A DNA stretch of 64,000 nt from Yersinia artesiana (GTDB lineage: Bacteria; Pseudomonadota; Gammaproteobacteria; Enterobacterales; Enterobacteriaceae), in contig NZ_CACVAD010000020.1 of assembly GCF_902726545.1 (NCBI RefSeq), positions 22,142 to 86,141 of the forward strand, read 5' to 3'. Below are positions 30,850 through 43,795 of the stretch, piece by piece (position 1 is the stretch's first letter; every line of letters starts with the position of its first letter). The translations under genes and the position numbers were made by a program. Under the pieces are notes generated by a model that saw only the letters and a program-made list of their open reading frames with translations, was not told the DNA's origin and did no database searches.

Positions 30850-31404
30850 GGCGTAGCATCAGTCCTTTGAATTCTGACTGTTAATTTTACATAACACTGG
30901 GACAGGCGATTTCTCACTAAGATTAAGTCATGTTCTAATCTAAATTTGCTCATCGGAACCTTAGATATTAGGCAAAGATTAATAGTTTCTAACCTAAATT
31001 TTAGCTGCGAGATAGGCTTTATTCCTGAATAATTTCATTATGTGGCCTCCCCCAATCTTTGGGTAACCAGATATCTCCTAATCATTTAAATCCATTCAGA
31101 CACACTCCATTCCTTTACTGTTAAAACTTTTTACTCAGTTTCTAACACCTAATGCTCAAATCAAGCCCTACCCGCGATAATAGGCACTTTGTATTTAGCC
31201 ATGCAGGAAATTGTCTTGCCGGTCATGAATCCGCCGATTTAAACCACTTTATAAAACTGGCCGTTATCTACATTTCTGTCAGAGATTGATATACATCTAG
31301 ATCTCATGCTGCGAATTGGCGTATCGTGGCTATCTGCTACTCGAGACGGACCCTTATTGGCCCGCCATTTATTTTGTCTTTTCTTTATTTGGTTTGCACC
31401 TTAG
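30850..31404. other. Non-coding divergent region between the cyclase and dauA
   Basis: 555 bp, AT-rich, no gene I can support. A 15-bp near-repeat (TTCTAATCTAAATTT at 30933-30947, TTCTAACCTAAATTT at 30987-31001) lies 84-150 bp before the cyclase start and might bind a regulator. The dauA start is preceded by TTTGGTTTGCACCTTAG without a clear Shine-Dalgarno. Confidence 0.4.
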
Positions 31405-33102
31405 ATGAAAACGCACGGAATTAACGGCATTAGGCCGTTCAGCGCGATTATTGACGCTTGCTGGCGAGAAACCTATACATTTCAACGGCTTTTAAAAGAT
31501 ATAATTGCCGGTATTACTGTCGGCATTATTGCTATCCCACTGGCTATGGCACTGGCTATTGCCAGTGGTGTTCCTCCACAGTACGGCTTATATACCTCGG
31601 CAATTGCCGGGATTGTTATTGCGGTCAGCGGCGGCTCCCGTTATAGCGTATCTGGCCCCACCGCAGCCTTTGTGGTCATTCTTTATCCTGTTTCACAACA
31701 ATTTGGTTTGGCTGGCTTATTACTGGCAACATTACTCTCCGGTGTATTTTTATTGTGCATGGGGCTGGGGAGATTAGGCCGCTTAATTGAATATATTCCG
31801 CTGTCAGTCACGCTTGGCTTTACCTCGGGGATTGGTATCACCATCGCCACTATGCAAGTGAAAGACTTCTTCGGTCTACACCTGCCAGAGGTACCGGAAA
31901 CTTATGTGGGTAAAGTGGCTGCACTTGCCCAAGCGCTGCCAACCATCAACTTCAGTGATACGTTAATTGCGACTGTTACTCTGATGGTATTGATTCTCTG
32001 GCCACGATTAAAATTAAAGTTACCGGGTCACTTACCTGCGCTCGTCGCCGGTACCGCTGTTATGGCAGTTTTATCGTTATTTGATCATCAAGTTGCCACT
32101 ATCGGCTCACGTTTTGGCTATTTGTTGGCTGATGGCACACAAGGCCAGGGTATCCCCCCTATTTTGCCGCAGTTTGTCTTACCCTGGCATCTGCCAGCCG
32201 CCAATGGGCAAGAATTTGTTCTGAATTGGGCAACACTTTCGGCGCTGCTACCAGCCGCCTTTTCGATGGCGATGCTCGGGGCGATTGAGTCGTTATTATG
32301 CGCAGTGGTTCTTGATGGCATGACCGGGCAAAAGCATCACTCGAACAGTGAGTTAGTCGGCCAAGGGCTAGGCAATATGGTGGCACCGTTCTTTGGCGGC
32401 ATCACCGCCACTGCGGCTATTGCCCGCTCAGCGGCTAACGTCCGTGCAGGAGCAACCTCGCCGGTGTCAGCCATTATCCATGCCCTGTTAGTGTTACTGG
32501 CTTTATTAGTTCTGGCACCAATGTTGTCATACCTGCCGCTGGCTGCCATGGCCTCGTTGCTACTCATCGTGGCCTGGAATATGAGTGAGGCGCATAAAGT
32601 GGTCGATTTACTGCGCCGTGGCCCCAAAGATGACATTATCGTCATGCTGCTGTGTATGAGTCTGACGGTATTATTCGACATGGTGATTGCTATCACGGTG
32701 GGTATTGTATTGGCCTCGCTGCTGTTTATGCGTCGCATTGCCCGCATGACCCGTCTAAGTGAAATTCCGACTGAAATGAATGAACATCGGCTAGTGTTGC
32801 GGGTTAATGGGCCACTGTTCTTCGCCGCCGCAGAGCGGATATTTAACGAATTACTCAGTCGTAGCGAAAATTACGACACCATCATTCTGCAATGGGACGC
32901 GGTACCGGTTCTGGATGCAGGAGGGCTGAATGCGTTTCTGCGCTTCACGGAGGCCTTAGGCGAGCATCAGCAACTCATTATCACGGATATTCCTTTCCAA
33001 CCGCTGAAAACGCTGGCAAGAGCGCGTGTTAAACCTATAGAAGGTAAGTTGAGCTTCTACGGTTCACTCCCTGAGGCTTTGGCAGCATTAGCGGTAAAAT
33101 AG
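31405..33102 (+). CDS. dauA: SulP-family C4-dicarboxylate transporter DauA
   Basis: 565-aa inner-membrane anion transporter. The SulP core covers about 20-430 with 14 membrane segments ([54 protein letters not shown]), followed by a cytoplasmic STAS domain (about 455-560, [25 protein letters not shown]). E. coli DauA (YchM) imports succinate at acid pH. Here it is convergent with kdsA rather than next to prs as in E. coli. Confidence 0.93.
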   Translation: MKTHGINGIRPFSAIIDACWRETYTFQRLLKDIIAGITVGIIAIPLAMALAIASGVPPQYGLYTSAIAGIVIAVSGGSRYSVSGPTAAFVVILYPVSQQFGLAGLLLATLLSGVFLLCMGLGRLGRLIEYIPLSVTLGFTSGIGITIATMQVKDFFGLHLPEVPETYVGKVAALAQALPTINFSDTLIATVTLMVLILWPRLKLKLPGHLPALVAGTAVMAVLSLFDHQVATIGSRFGYLLADGTQGQGIPPILPQFVLPWHLPAANGQEFVLNWATLSALLPAAFSMAMLGAIESLLCAVVLDGMTGQKHHSNSELVGQGLGNMVAPFFGGITATAAIARSAANVRAGATSPVSAIIHALLVLLALLVLAPMLSYLPLAAMASLLLIVAWNMSEAHKVVDLLRRGPKDDIIVMLLCMSLTVLFDMVIAITVGIVLASLLFMRRIARMTRLSEIPTEMNEHRLVLRVNGPLFFAAAERIFNELLSRSENYDTIILQWDAVPVLDAGGLNAFLRFTEALGEHQQLIITDIPFQPLKTLARARVKPIEGKLSFYGSLPEALAALAVK

Positions 33103-33114
33103 CCTTTTCCGCGA

Positions 33115-33149
33115 TCAAAAAAGGCAGCGTAGATGATCTACACTGCCTT
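33115..33149 (-). terminator. kdsA terminator
   Basis: AAGGCAG-C-GTAGAT and ATCTAC-A-CTGCCTT form a 14-bp stem with one mismatch (33121-33149); on the minus strand six T residues follow. It lies 48 bp past the kdsA stop and close to the dauA stop on the other side. Confidence 0.85.
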
Positions 33150-33197
33150 GTTACCTATTCACCGCGATAACGCTAAGGACGCAGGATATAGATTGGA

Positions 33198-34082
<885 letters not shown>

Positions 34083-34126
34083 TTAATTACAGTGAGTTAT
34101 TACTCAACAAGGTGATTACCATAAAT

Positions 34127-34997
<871 letters not shown>

Positions 34998-35001
<4 letters not shown>

Positions 35002-35399
35002 AAATATCCCATCAGCAGTGGTAACTTAGTTGTTGCCAGTTTTATAATCAAATACAGGCAACCCAATGCGAGTATAAAGGCAAGCCAGCGACGATTCTGG
35101 CTGCGAGTTCGCTTACCTAGTGCAACATAGCCAAGCAGGATATAGATAATAACGCCAAACAACTTTTCAGTCAGCCAGGTTCCTTGCGGGCTGAAAGGAT
35201 AAAATCCAGTAATAAAAATCAATACAATGCCGCTGACAAACAACAGCGTATCATTGATATGCGGCGTTATTTTTACCCAGCGTTTATCCATCATAGCTGA
35301 ACCGCGACATTTCCAGAAGAAACGTAACACAAACAGCGTAATACTGATAACCACTGTGAGTAAATGCAAATACTTCATGGCGATGTAGTCAACCCACAT
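34998..35399 (-). CDS. sirB2: SirB2 family inner-membrane protein
   Basis: 133 aa with four hydrophobic segments (about 8-25, 47-66, 76-95, 106-123) and the N-terminal MKYLHLLTVVISITLFVLRFF of the SirB family. Originally linked to invasion-gene regulation in Salmonella, now thought to be a general membrane protein of unknown role. It is coupled to sirB1 by a 4-bp overlap and follows prmC by 17 bp. Confidence 0.88.
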
Positions 35400-35416
35400 G
35401 TCTCTCAGTCCTTAAT

Positions 35417-36271
35417 TTATGCTGAACGGGAATTTTCTTGTTTGAGCGCCCATTGTCCCAACGTCACACGATCATTATTACCATAATCTTTATACGTCAT
35501 TACAGCACTAAATCCGCTATTATTAAGTAGTTTTTGTACCGCCGTAGCTTGTTGCCAACCGTGCTCTAGCATCAACCAGCCTCCCACTTCTAAATAAGTC
35601 GGAGACTGGCGAATAATTTCAGCCAAATCCGCCATACCCTCAGCAGGTGCCACCAGAGCACTGTGCGGTTCATAGCGCACATCACCTTCAGTTAGATGAG
35701 GGTCATTGCCATCGATATAGGGAGGGTTGCTCACAATCAGCGTAAATCGCCCGCTCACCGAGTCAAACCAGCTACTTTGCAGGAAATCCACATTAGTTAT
35801 CGCAAGTTTTTTGGCATTATGGCGGGCCAGAGCAACAGCATCAGCTTTAATATCAACCCCCATCACCGCGCAATCTGGCCGCTCGCTGGCTAATGCCAAA
35901 GCAATGGCACCAGTGCCAGTTCCCAAATCCAGAATACGGCATGGCGTGGCAGGCAAATGCGCCAAAGCTTGCTCAACTAAGCATTCGGTGTCCGGGCGAG
36001 GAATTAATGTGGCGGAGGAGACACTCAACGGCAGCGACCAAAACTCGCGTTCCCCCACCAGATAGGCAATCGGCTCACCTTGCTCACGCCGCGCGGCCAA
36101 TGGCTCTAACACCGCCAACTGCTCGGCGGTAAGTTGAGTTTCACCAAAAGCCAATAAATAGGTGCGGGCGCGCCCTGTGACGAAACTCAGCAGAATTTCG
36201 GCGTCGCGCTTTGGGCTGTCACTTTGGTTAAAACGGGCTGCCGCCTGCGACAGCCACTGCTGATAATCCAT
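35417..36271 (-). CDS. prmC: Release-factor glutamine methyltransferase
   Basis: 284-aa SAM-dependent enzyme methylating the Gln of the GGQ motif in RF1 and RF2. The SAM motif is ILDLGTGTGAIALALA (about 113-128) and the catalytic NPPY is at 182-185. Its ATG overlaps the prfA stop by one base, so enzyme and substrate RF1 are made from the same mRNA. Length 284 aa is slightly above E. coli (277). Confidence 0.95.
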   Translation of the reverse strand: MDYQQWLSQAAARFNQSDSPKRDAEILLSFVTGRARTYLLAFGETQLTAEQLAVLEPLAARREQGEPIAYLVGEREFWSLPLSVSSATLIPRPDTECLVEQALAHLPATPCRILDLGTGTGAIALALASERPDCAVMGVDIKADAVALARHNAKKLAITNVDFLQSSWFDSVSGRFTLIVSNPPYIDGNDPHLTEGDVRYEPHSALVAPAEGMADLAEIIRQSPTYLEVGGWLMLEHGWQQATAVQKLLNNSGFSAVMTYKDYGNNDRVTLGQWALKQENSRSA

Positions 36272-37353
36272 TAATCTTGCTCGGACAACGCAGAAAGCTG
36301 ATCAGCTTGATATTCCTGCACAATCGGCTGGATAAGCATATCCAGTTTACCTTCCATCACCTCATCCAGACGGTAAAGTGTCAGGTTGATGCGATGATCT
36401 GTCACACGCCCTTGCGGGAAGTTATAAGTCCGATTGCGGTCAGAACGGTCGCCAGAACCTAATAAGTTACGACGCTCAGAGGCCTCGGCTTGCTGCCGTT
36501 TTTGCATTTCTGCGGCACGAATACGCGCGCCCAGCACTGACATCGCCTTAGCTTTGTTCTTATGTTGCGAGCGCTCATCCTGACACTCCACCACAATTCC
36601 GGTGGGAATATGGGTAATACGAATGGCTGAATCCGTGGTGTTAACGTGCTGACCACCCGCGCCTGAAGAGCGGAAGGTGTCGATGCGCAAGTCACCCGCA
36701 TTGATTTCCGGCATTTCAGCTTCGGGAATCGCCGGCATCACCGCAACAGTACAAGCGGAGGTGTGGATTCGACCTTGTGATTCGGTTTCTGGTACCCGCT
36801 GAACACGGTGACCACCCGACTCAAATTTTAACCGCCCAAAGACGCCATCACCAGACACTTTGGCAATCACTTCTTTATAACCGCCATGTTCACCTTCACT
36901 GGCGCTCATGATTTCCACTTTCCAGCGACGGGATTCAGCATAGCGGCTATACATGCGGAACATGTCACCGGCAAAAATAGCGGCCTCGTCACCACCGGTT
37001 CCGGCGCGGATTTCCAGGAAGCAATCACGCTCATCATCAGGGTCTTTGGGTAGCAACAGAACTTGCAGTTGTTGTTCCAGCTCTTCACTGCGAGCTTTAG
37101 CTTCTTTCAGTTCGTCTTGCGCCATTTCACGCATTTCGGGATCTTCGAGCATCATTTCTGCTGCTTCGATATCATCTTGTACACTGCGCCATTCTTTGAA
37201 GCAGCGAGTGACATCCGTCAATTGCGCATATTCACGTGATAACGCGCGGAAACGGTCTTGGTCGGCAATAACATTGGCATCGCCAAGGTGCGCTAACACT
37301 TCTTCGTGGCGCTCTTGTAACGCTTCCAATTTGGCAACAATAGAAGACTTCAT
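36271..37353 (-). CDS. prfA: Peptide chain release factor 1
   Basis: 360-aa class I release factor for UAA and UAG. The GGQ catalytic motif is at 233-235 ([10 protein letters not shown]). The codon-reading tripeptide is P-E-T at 188-190, whereas E. coli RF1 has P-A-T; the flanking Pro and Thr that matter for reading are kept. It lies between hemA and prmC. Confidence 0.97.
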   Translation of the reverse strand: MKSSIVAKLEALQERHEEVLAHLGDANVIADQDRFRALSREYAQLTDVTRCFKEWRSVQDDIEAAEMMLEDPEMREMAQDELKEAKARSEELEQQLQVLLLPKDPDDERDCFLEIRAGTGGDEAAIFAGDMFRMYSRYAESRRWKVEIMSASEGEHGGYKEVIAKVSGDGVFGRLKFESGGHRVQRVPETESQGRIHTSACTVAVMPAIPEAEMPEINAGDLRIDTFRSSGAGGQHVNTTDSAIRITHIPTGIVVECQDERSQHKNKAKAMSVLGARIRAAEMQKRQQAEASERRNLLGSGDRSDRNRTYNFPQGRVTDHRINLTLYRLDEVMEGKLDMLIQPIVQEYQADQLSALSEQD

Positions 37354-37384
37354 CCGTGGTTTTAAACCCTGTAATTAGAGGAAA

Positions 37385-38647
37385 CTAGTGCTGATCCAGC
37401 CCAAGGCTGTCGCGTAATAATTGCAACCGCTCCATATCGCCATCACTGGCAGCTTGCTGGAGGGATTTGGTGGGAGCATGAATCAGGCGGTTAGTTAGCT
37501 TATGGGCCAGTTCATTTACCACCTGTTCAACATTGGCACCCTGCTCAATGGCGGCTAACGCTTTTGCCGTCATTTCACTACGAACTTGTTCAGCCTGAGA
37601 GCGGTAATCACGAATGGTTTCCACCGCCCCCTGAGCGCGTAACCAGGTCATAAAATTCATGCTTTCTTGCTGTACTATCGACTCAGCCTGAACTGCGGCA
37701 GCCTGACGTTGCGCCATATTGTGCTGAATAATCGCCTGTAAATCATCAACGCTGTATAAATAGGCATTCGACAGTTTACCCACTTCCGGCTCAATATCAC
37801 GCGGCACCGCGATATCAACAAACAACATAGGTTGATTGCGGCGGCTTTTCAGCGCGCGCTCCACCATCCCTTTACCAATAATGGGCAGCGGGCTGGCGGT
37901 CGAACTGATAATAATATCGGCATCGGCTAAACGCGCATCAATCTCTGGCAATGTAATCACCTCTGCTCCGACCTCTGTCGCCAGCGCTTGGGCGCGCTCG
38001 CGGGTCCGGTTAGCAATAATCATATGCTTGACTTGATGTTCTCTCAGATGACGAGCCACCAGCTCAATGGTTTCCCCCGCGCCAACCAACAATACATTCA
38101 GCTCTGACAGTGACTCAAAGATTTGCCGAGCCAATGTACAGGCGGCAAAGGCCACCGAAACAGCACTGGCACCAATTTCAGTTTCTGTGCGAACCCGTTT
38201 AGCGACCGAAAATGTTTTTTGGAATAATCGCTCCAATTCGCCAGAGAGCGATTGCTCGCGTTGCGACTCTGCAAAGGCTTTTTTCACCTGCCCCAGAATT
38301 TGGGGTTCGCCCAATACCAAAGAATCCAACCCACTGGCAACGCGCATCAAGTGACTGACCGCATCATTACCATGATGCCAATAAAGGCTTTTTTTGACTT
38401 CATCCGGACTGAGCTTATGGTAGTTACACAGCCAGGCGATAAGTTGTTCGTGCAGATTTTCTTGCTGTTCTACGCTGAGGTATAACTCAGTTCGGTTACA
38501 CGTAGACAATACGACACCGCCCTGCACCAACGGTTGTTGGAGCAAGCTGGCAAGTGCCTGATCGATCGATTCAGGTGAAAATGTCACCCGTTCACGTAAC
38601 GATACAGGAGCGGTTTTGTGGTTAATGCCTAATGCAAGCAGAGTCAT
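37385..38647 (-). CDS. hemA: Glutamyl-tRNA reductase
   Basis: First enzyme of C5 tetrapyrrole synthesis, reducing glutamyl-tRNA to glutamate-1-semialdehyde. I start at the ATG at 38645-38647 ([20 protein letters not shown]), giving 420 aa as in E. coli (418); an 18-codon extension upstream is open but not family-like. The catalytic C50 lies in [10 protein letters not shown], and the NADPH-binding segment is [17 protein letters not shown]. It is divergent from lolB and starts the hemA-prfA-prmC run. Confidence 0.95.
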   Translation of the reverse strand: MTLLALGINHKTAPVSLRERVTFSPESIDQALASLLQQPLVQGGVVLSTCNRTELYLSVEQQENLHEQLIAWLCNYHKLSPDEVKKSLYWHHGNDAVSHLMRVASGLDSLVLGEPQILGQVKKAFAESQREQSLSGELERLFQKTFSVAKRVRTETEIGASAVSVAFAACTLARQIFESLSELNVLLVGAGETIELVARHLREHQVKHMIIANRTRERAQALATEVGAEVITLPEIDARLADADIIISSTASPLPIIGKGMVERALKSRRNQPMLFVDIAVPRDIEPEVGKLSNAYLYSVDDLQAIIQHNMAQRQAAAVQAESIVQQESMNFMTWLRAQGAVETIRDYRSQAEQVRSEMTAKALAAIEQGANVEQVVNELAHKLTNRLIHAPTKSLQQAASDGDMERLQLLRDSLGLDQH

Positions 38648-38942
38648 GAGAACGGCTTCGAGTAATACTGGTGTTAGTATGGATTCTCGTTTGAACCGCA
38701 TTCTACTTGATGCGCGGGATCAATAAAAGTCGCAGTGCATCATCCTAAGTATTATCCCAAATTATGCTCAATAATTGATTATATGATGTACAACATAGAA
38801 CAAGATATTGACGCTCAGCCCTCAGGTCGTTAGCGTGAGCAACAATGATGTCCATTATTCAAACGCATCAACCGAATTTGCTTTATCATAATATTGCTTT
38901 ATAAAACGTGCCGCCAGTGCGACCGATAGGATTTATACCCAT

Positions 38943-39566
38943 ATGCCTCAGCGCAAAATCAGTTTTTATCGCCTACTTCCGTTAGCTACGTTGCTATTAG
39001 CTGCCTGTAGCACCACGCCGCCATCTGGCCCTGCGACCAGCCCCACATCGCCACAATGGCGTCAGCATGAGCAACAATTACAGCAATTGAGCCAATTTCA
39101 AACCCGTGGTGCCTTTGCTTATATCTCAGAAAAACAAAAAGTTTATGCGCGTTTCTTCTGGCAACAAACGGCTCCTGGGCGCTACCGCCTGTTGCTGACC
39201 AATCCGTTGGGTAGCACTGAATTAGAGTTGGTCGTACAACCCGGAGTGACCCAATTGACTGACAATCAAGGCAAACGCTATGTCAGTGATGATCCGCAAG
39301 AAATGATTCAAAAATTAACCGGGATGTCGATTCCGTTGGAAAGTTTGCGTCAATGGATTCTGGGCTTGCCCGGTGATACCACTGATTTCACTCTCGACGA
39401 CAAATACCGCCTGAAACAACTGACTTACCAACAAGATGGCGTTACGTGGGTGGTTGATTATCAGGAATACAATACGCAGGTCACACCGGCATTGCCTAGC
39501 CGCATGGAGCTCAGTCAGGGTGGTCAGCGCATCAAGTTGAAGATGGATAACTGGACGGTCAAATAG
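38943..39566 (+). CDS. lolB: Outer-membrane lipoprotein receptor LolB
   Basis: 207 aa. The signal ends in lipobox LLAAC with acylated C22 followed by Ser-Thr, which directs it to the outer membrane. LolB takes lipoproteins from periplasmic LolA and inserts them into the outer membrane. Conserved parts are [24 protein letters not shown] and the [13 protein letters not shown] loop. It is divergent from hemA and 1 bp ahead of ispE. Confidence 0.94.
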   Translation: MPQRKISFYRLLPLATLLLAACSTTPPSGPATSPTSPQWRQHEQQLQQLSQFQTRGAFAYISEKQKVYARFFWQQTAPGRYRLLLTNPLGSTELELVVQPGVTQLTDNQGKRYVSDDPQEMIQKLTGMSIPLESLRQWILGLPGDTTDFTLDDKYRLKQLTYQQDGVTWVVDYQEYNTQVTPALPSRMELSQGGQRIKLKMDNWTVK

Positions 39567-39567
39567 T

Positions 39568-40449
39568 ATGGCGAATACCAATCAATACGTCTGGCCGTCA
39601 CCCGCTAAATTGAATTTGTTTCTTTATATCACCGGGCAGCGCACTGATGGCTATCATCTATTACAAACACTGTTCCAGTTTCTCGATTATGGCGACGAAC
39701 TGACGATTGTGCCCCGCGATGACGATCAGATTCGGCTATTAACCCCCATTGTCGGGGTGGAAAACGAACAAAATCTGATAATCCGCGCGGCACGATTGCT
39801 GCAACAGCACGCCAGCTCAGCAAAAGTACCTCGGGGGGCAGACATTAGCATCGATAAACGCTTGCCAATGGGGGGCGGTTTGGGGGGAGGTTCATCCAAT
39901 GCGGCAACGGTGCTAGTCGCACTCAATACCCTGTGGCACTGTGGTCTGTCTGATGAAGAATTAGCCGCTCTTGGACTCACATTGGGGGCCGATGTGCCAG
40001 TATTTGTTCGCGGTCATGCGGCCTTTGCCGAGGGAATTGGTGAAAAGTTGCACCCCGCAGAGCCTGTAGAGAAGTGGTATTTAGTGGTTCACCCCGGTGT
40101 AAACATCCCAACACCGATTATTTTTTCCGATCCTGAATTAAAAAGAAATACGCCAATTCGCCCACTGGCGGCGCTTTTAAGCGCTCCGTACGCAAATGAT
40201 TGCGAACCAATCGCAAGAAAACGTTTTCGCGAGGTTGAACAGGCACTTTCATGGCTGTTAGAATATGCCCCGTCACGCCTGACCGGAACCGGAGCTTGTG
40301 TCTTTGCAGAATTTGACACGGAGTCATCGGCCCGGCAGGTGTTAAGTATTGCCCCGGAGTGGTTGCACGGTTTTGTTGCCCGTGGAGTGAACCTTTCGCC
40401 ACTGCATCGCGTACGCTCTGGGAAAATGGAAAGCAGTGAGCACAGATAA
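39568..40449 (+). CDS. ispE: 4-diphosphocytidyl-2-C-methyl-D-erythritol kinase
   Basis: 293-aa GHMP kinase of the MEP isoprenoid pathway. The ATP-binding motif is [14 protein letters not shown] at 100-113; the N-terminal [22 protein letters not shown] and the C-terminal [14 protein letters not shown] are family marks. It follows lolB with a single base between them and precedes prs, as in E. coli. Confidence 0.96.
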   Translation: MANTNQYVWPSPAKLNLFLYITGQRTDGYHLLQTLFQFLDYGDELTIVPRDDDQIRLLTPIVGVENEQNLIIRAARLLQQHASSAKVPRGADISIDKRLPMGGGLGGGSSNAATVLVALNTLWHCGLSDEELAALGLTLGADVPVFVRGHAAFAEGIGEKLHPAEPVEKWYLVVHPGVNIPTPIIFSDPELKRNTPIRPLAALLSAPYANDCEPIARKRFREVEQALSWLLEYAPSRLTGTGACVFAEFDTESSARQVLSIAPEWLHGFVARGVNLSPLHRVRSGKMESSEHR

Positions 40450-40604
40450 GAATGCATTACAAAGGTCTAGATCATGGCACCACTGACCTGAGTTTGCGAA
40501 AATACCTGTCTCATTTGATTGAAAGCCGGTTCATAATACTGTTTTGGCTTTAAATACCCGTATGTATATTGCAATCAGTATGAATAGTCGCCCGTGATTA
40601 CTGA

Positions 40605-41594
<990 letters not shown>

Positions 41595-41660
41595 TCAACA
41601 TTCAGTTGTGGATATCCCTGCGGTGTTATTTAGCCGCAGTGAGCTGTTCAGATAAAGAAA

Positions 41661-41689
41661 AACCCGTTGAAGCAGCCGCTCAACGGGTT
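41661..41689. terminator. prs terminator (bidirectional)
   Basis: Perfect 10-bp arms AACCCGTTGA (41661-41670) and TCAACGGGTT (41680-41689) with T residues after it on plus and A residues before it (T run on minus). Confidence 0.9.
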
Positions 41690-41691
41690 TT

Positions 41692-41739
41692 CTACTCTTG
41701 GTCTATAGGTTCTTGATCTGTGGATTCTTCGGCCGTCAT
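41692..41739 (-). CDS. Candidate 15-codon small protein gene with ideal ribosome-binding site
   Basis: ATG at 41737-41739 is preceded by AGGAGGAG (41743-41750), 5 bp from its AGGAGG core, stronger than almost any other in the window. It encodes MTAEESTDQEPIDQE, very acidic, then TAG, then directly the prs terminator hairpin in minus orientation. It lies downstream of ychH on the same strand (79 bp). Too short to judge by composition; no family recognised. Confidence 0.4.
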   Translation of the reverse strand: MTAEESTDQEPIDQE

Positions 41740-41818
41740 TTACTCCTCCTGGACATCAGCTCGATTTAAAGCTGTGCTAACAGGTTATATGTTATACACC
41801 TCGTGCAACACTCAGATG

Positions 41819-42091
41819 TTATGAGTGGCGCTGGTTGCGATTGCAACGTTTATCAAAGTGCTTAACCCACCAATAACGGTCTGCAACTTCTTCACGCCCA
41901 CCAATTCGAGCGCCGACCAGCCATAGCAGTGCACCAACAAAAATACTCATCACAGCACCGTGGGCAAAGAATTGTGGTAAACCAAACTGTGTAACTTCGG
42001 CCAAAATTGAGTAACCTACCCCAACGACCATTGTCACCAATCCCAGTCCCATTAGCACATTACCGAGTCTTGCTGCGCTTTTACGTTTCAT
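41819..42091 (-). CDS. ychH: Stress-induced inner-membrane protein YchH
   Basis: 90 aa with two membrane segments (about 9-30 and 38-59), closely matching E. coli YchH (MKRKSAARLGNVLMGLGLV, FAHGAVMSIFVGALLWL, DRYWWVKHFDKRC). In E. coli it is induced by cadmium and peroxide and affects biofilm; the mechanism is unknown. It is divergent from pth, with AGGTGG upstream of the start. Confidence 0.9.
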   Translation of the reverse strand: MKRKSAARLGNVLMGLGLVTMVVGVGYSILAEVTQFGLPQFFAHGAVMSIFVGALLWLVGARIGGREEVADRYWWVKHFDKRCNRNQRHS

Positions 42092-42355
42092 AAGCCACCT
42101 CCACTTGGGTTGCTAATAAATAATCACTCAGTTGAGCATCCAAAACTGCTTGCTTAATGCGATTATTCATGTCCACTTAATAACTAAGTATAGTCAGACT
42201 GGTAGTGAAGGTATTGCGTTGGCGATCACAACTGGCGAATATAATCCTACAAATCTTTACACTTTCCAGCCATTTGGCACTAAAGTTGAATTGTTACACA
42301 AATGAACTATTCACCGTTCAAACTATTAACTCTCAACAAACTCACACTCGCAGTT

Positions 42356-42384
42356 TTGTCATTACGCGCCATGACAGGTAAACT
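42356..42384 (+). promoter_or_regulatory. Probable pth promoter in the ychH-pth gap
   Basis: TTGTCA (42356-42361) and TAAACT (42379-42384) with 17-bp spacing. A perfect ATGACAG/CTGTCAT palindrome (42371-42389) overlaps the -10. The remainder of the 331-bp gap between ychH and pth shows no gene. Confidence 0.4.
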
Positions 42385-42422
42385 GTCATACTTTAATTCC
42401 TTTAGTAATAGCGAATGACGAC

Positions 42423-43013
42423 GTGAGTAGCATTAAATTAATCGTTGGGCTGGCAAATCCGGGCGCAGAATATGCCCAAACCCGCCATAATGCGGGAGCC
42501 TGGTATGTGGACTTATTGGCGCAGCGCCATAACCAACAACTGAAAGAAGAGAGCAAATTCTTCGGTTATACCGCACGGTTAAATCTGGCAGGCCAAGATG
42601 TGCGCTTGCTGGTACCGTCTACTTTTATGAATTTAAGTGGCAAGGCTGTTGCGGCGATGGCAGGGTTTTACCGCATCTTACCGGAAGAGATTCTAGTCGC
42701 ACACGATGAGTTGGATATTCCACCGGGTGTGGCGAAATTGAAGCTAGGTGGCGGCAATGGTGGTCATAATGGTCTGAAAGATATTCAGAGCAAGCTCGGT
42801 AATAACCCGAATTTCTATCGTTTACGCATTGGTATCGGCCATCCTGGCGATAAAAGTAAAGTCACCGGTTTTGTTCTGGGTAAACCCCCCGCCAGTGAAC
42901 AAACCTTAATTGACGACGCCATTGATGAGTCTATTCGCTGTACTGAAGTGTTGCTGAAAGAAGATATCACCAAGGCTATGAATCGCCTGCATTCTTTCAA
43001 AGCGACCGTGTAG
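42423..43013 (+). CDS. pth: Peptidyl-tRNA hydrolase
   Basis: 196-aa essential enzyme releasing peptides from drop-off peptidyl-tRNA. The start is a GTG at 42423. The catalytic His is in QTRHNAGAW (about residue 22), with the conserved [28 protein letters not shown] and [13 protein letters not shown] segments. In E. coli ychF follows directly; here a 152-codon minus-strand gene separates them. Confidence 0.96.
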   Translation: MSSIKLIVGLANPGAEYAQTRHNAGAWYVDLLAQRHNQQLKEESKFFGYTARLNLAGQDVRLLVPSTFMNLSGKAVAAMAGFYRILPEEILVAHDELDIPPGVAKLKLGGGNGGHNGLKDIQSKLGNNPNFYRLRIGIGHPGDKSKVTGFVLGKPPASEQTLIDDAIDESIRCTEVLLKEDITKAMNRLHSFKATV

Positions 43014-43070
43014 TAGCTGTTTGCCTAATTCCCCGGAAACCGCCATGCACCGGGGAATTAACCTCTCACT

Positions 43071-43529
43071 TTATTGATTTTTATTGCACAGCGCATTGAT
43101 CCCCTGCTGGCCTTCACCAGTCAGGACAACACCGCCAATAATCACTCTAACCCGCCCTAGAAAATGATTACTTTTGGCGTCATATTCATCCGCAATATCT
43201 TGCAGTTCATCAGTGCAAAAAAGCGTCTCCCAATCGGCAGCTTTTTTCTTATTATCTGATAAATCGTGGCTACGCTCGAACTTGTCATTGATGGCGGTGA
43301 ATTTCAATTGAACACCGTCAAAATCCTCATAAAGTGTTTTTTTCTGGTAACCCACATACCTCACGCTTTTGCCTGATCGGTTTTCTATTTGTAGACCATA
43401 TTGATCAACCAACTCGGCAAAACTTGGCCCAACAGGTTCAGAATCTGCCGTCAGAAAGCGCATTCCCAAGACCCCCACCACTCCCCCAAACAAAATCACT
43501 ATCAGCCATTTATAGATATTCATTTCCAT
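43071..43529 (-). CDS. Hypothetical membrane-anchored protein
   Basis: 152 aa with one N-terminal hydrophobic segment (about 6-25, KWLIVILFGGVVGVLGM) as signal anchor, then a soluble domain with two cysteines (about C105 in LFCTDEL and C147 in ALCNKN) that could pair in the periplasm. No family recognised. It sits on the opposite strand between pth and ychF, which are adjacent in E. coli. Its composition is moderately AT-rich. The start may be this ATG or the one two codons later. Confidence 0.7.
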   Translation of the reverse strand: MEMNIYKWLIVILFGGVVGVLGMRFLTADSEPVGPSFAELVDQYGLQIENRSGKSVRYVGYQKKTLYEDFDGVQLKFTAINDKFERSHDLSDNKKKAADWETLFCTDELQDIADEYDAKSNHFLGRVRVIIGGVVLTGEGQQGINALCNKNQ

Positions 43530-43713
43530 GGGAATAATCCAAATTCAGTATGCTGACCCTAATGTTTAGTTATCGGACATTAAGCAAAAAACTTCAGGTA
43601 GTGGAAGCGTGATCCAGAGCACAGAGTTAGAAAAATCAATTACCTATCGGATATTGCGGTAAAAGCAATTCATACAATGAAACAGCATGTTCGAGATAAA
43701 TCGTCAGAATGTG

Positions 43714-43719
43714 TATAAT
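43714..43719 (+). promoter_or_regulatory. Likely -10 box of ychF
   Basis: Perfect TATAAT 77 bp before ychF, with TTCGAG at an 18-bp spacing as a weak -35. Confidence 0.45.
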
Positions 43720-43795
43720 GGCGGCATAAATTTTGATTGCATCGGCCCGTTAACCCTAACGAGTTGATTTTTAAGTTATTTAAGGTGATATAAAC

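Noticed and set aside
31200..31241. 13-codon ORF (MQEIVLPVMNPPI) before dauA
   Set aside because: No Shine-Dalgarno and no hairpin structure around it to suggest a leader peptide.
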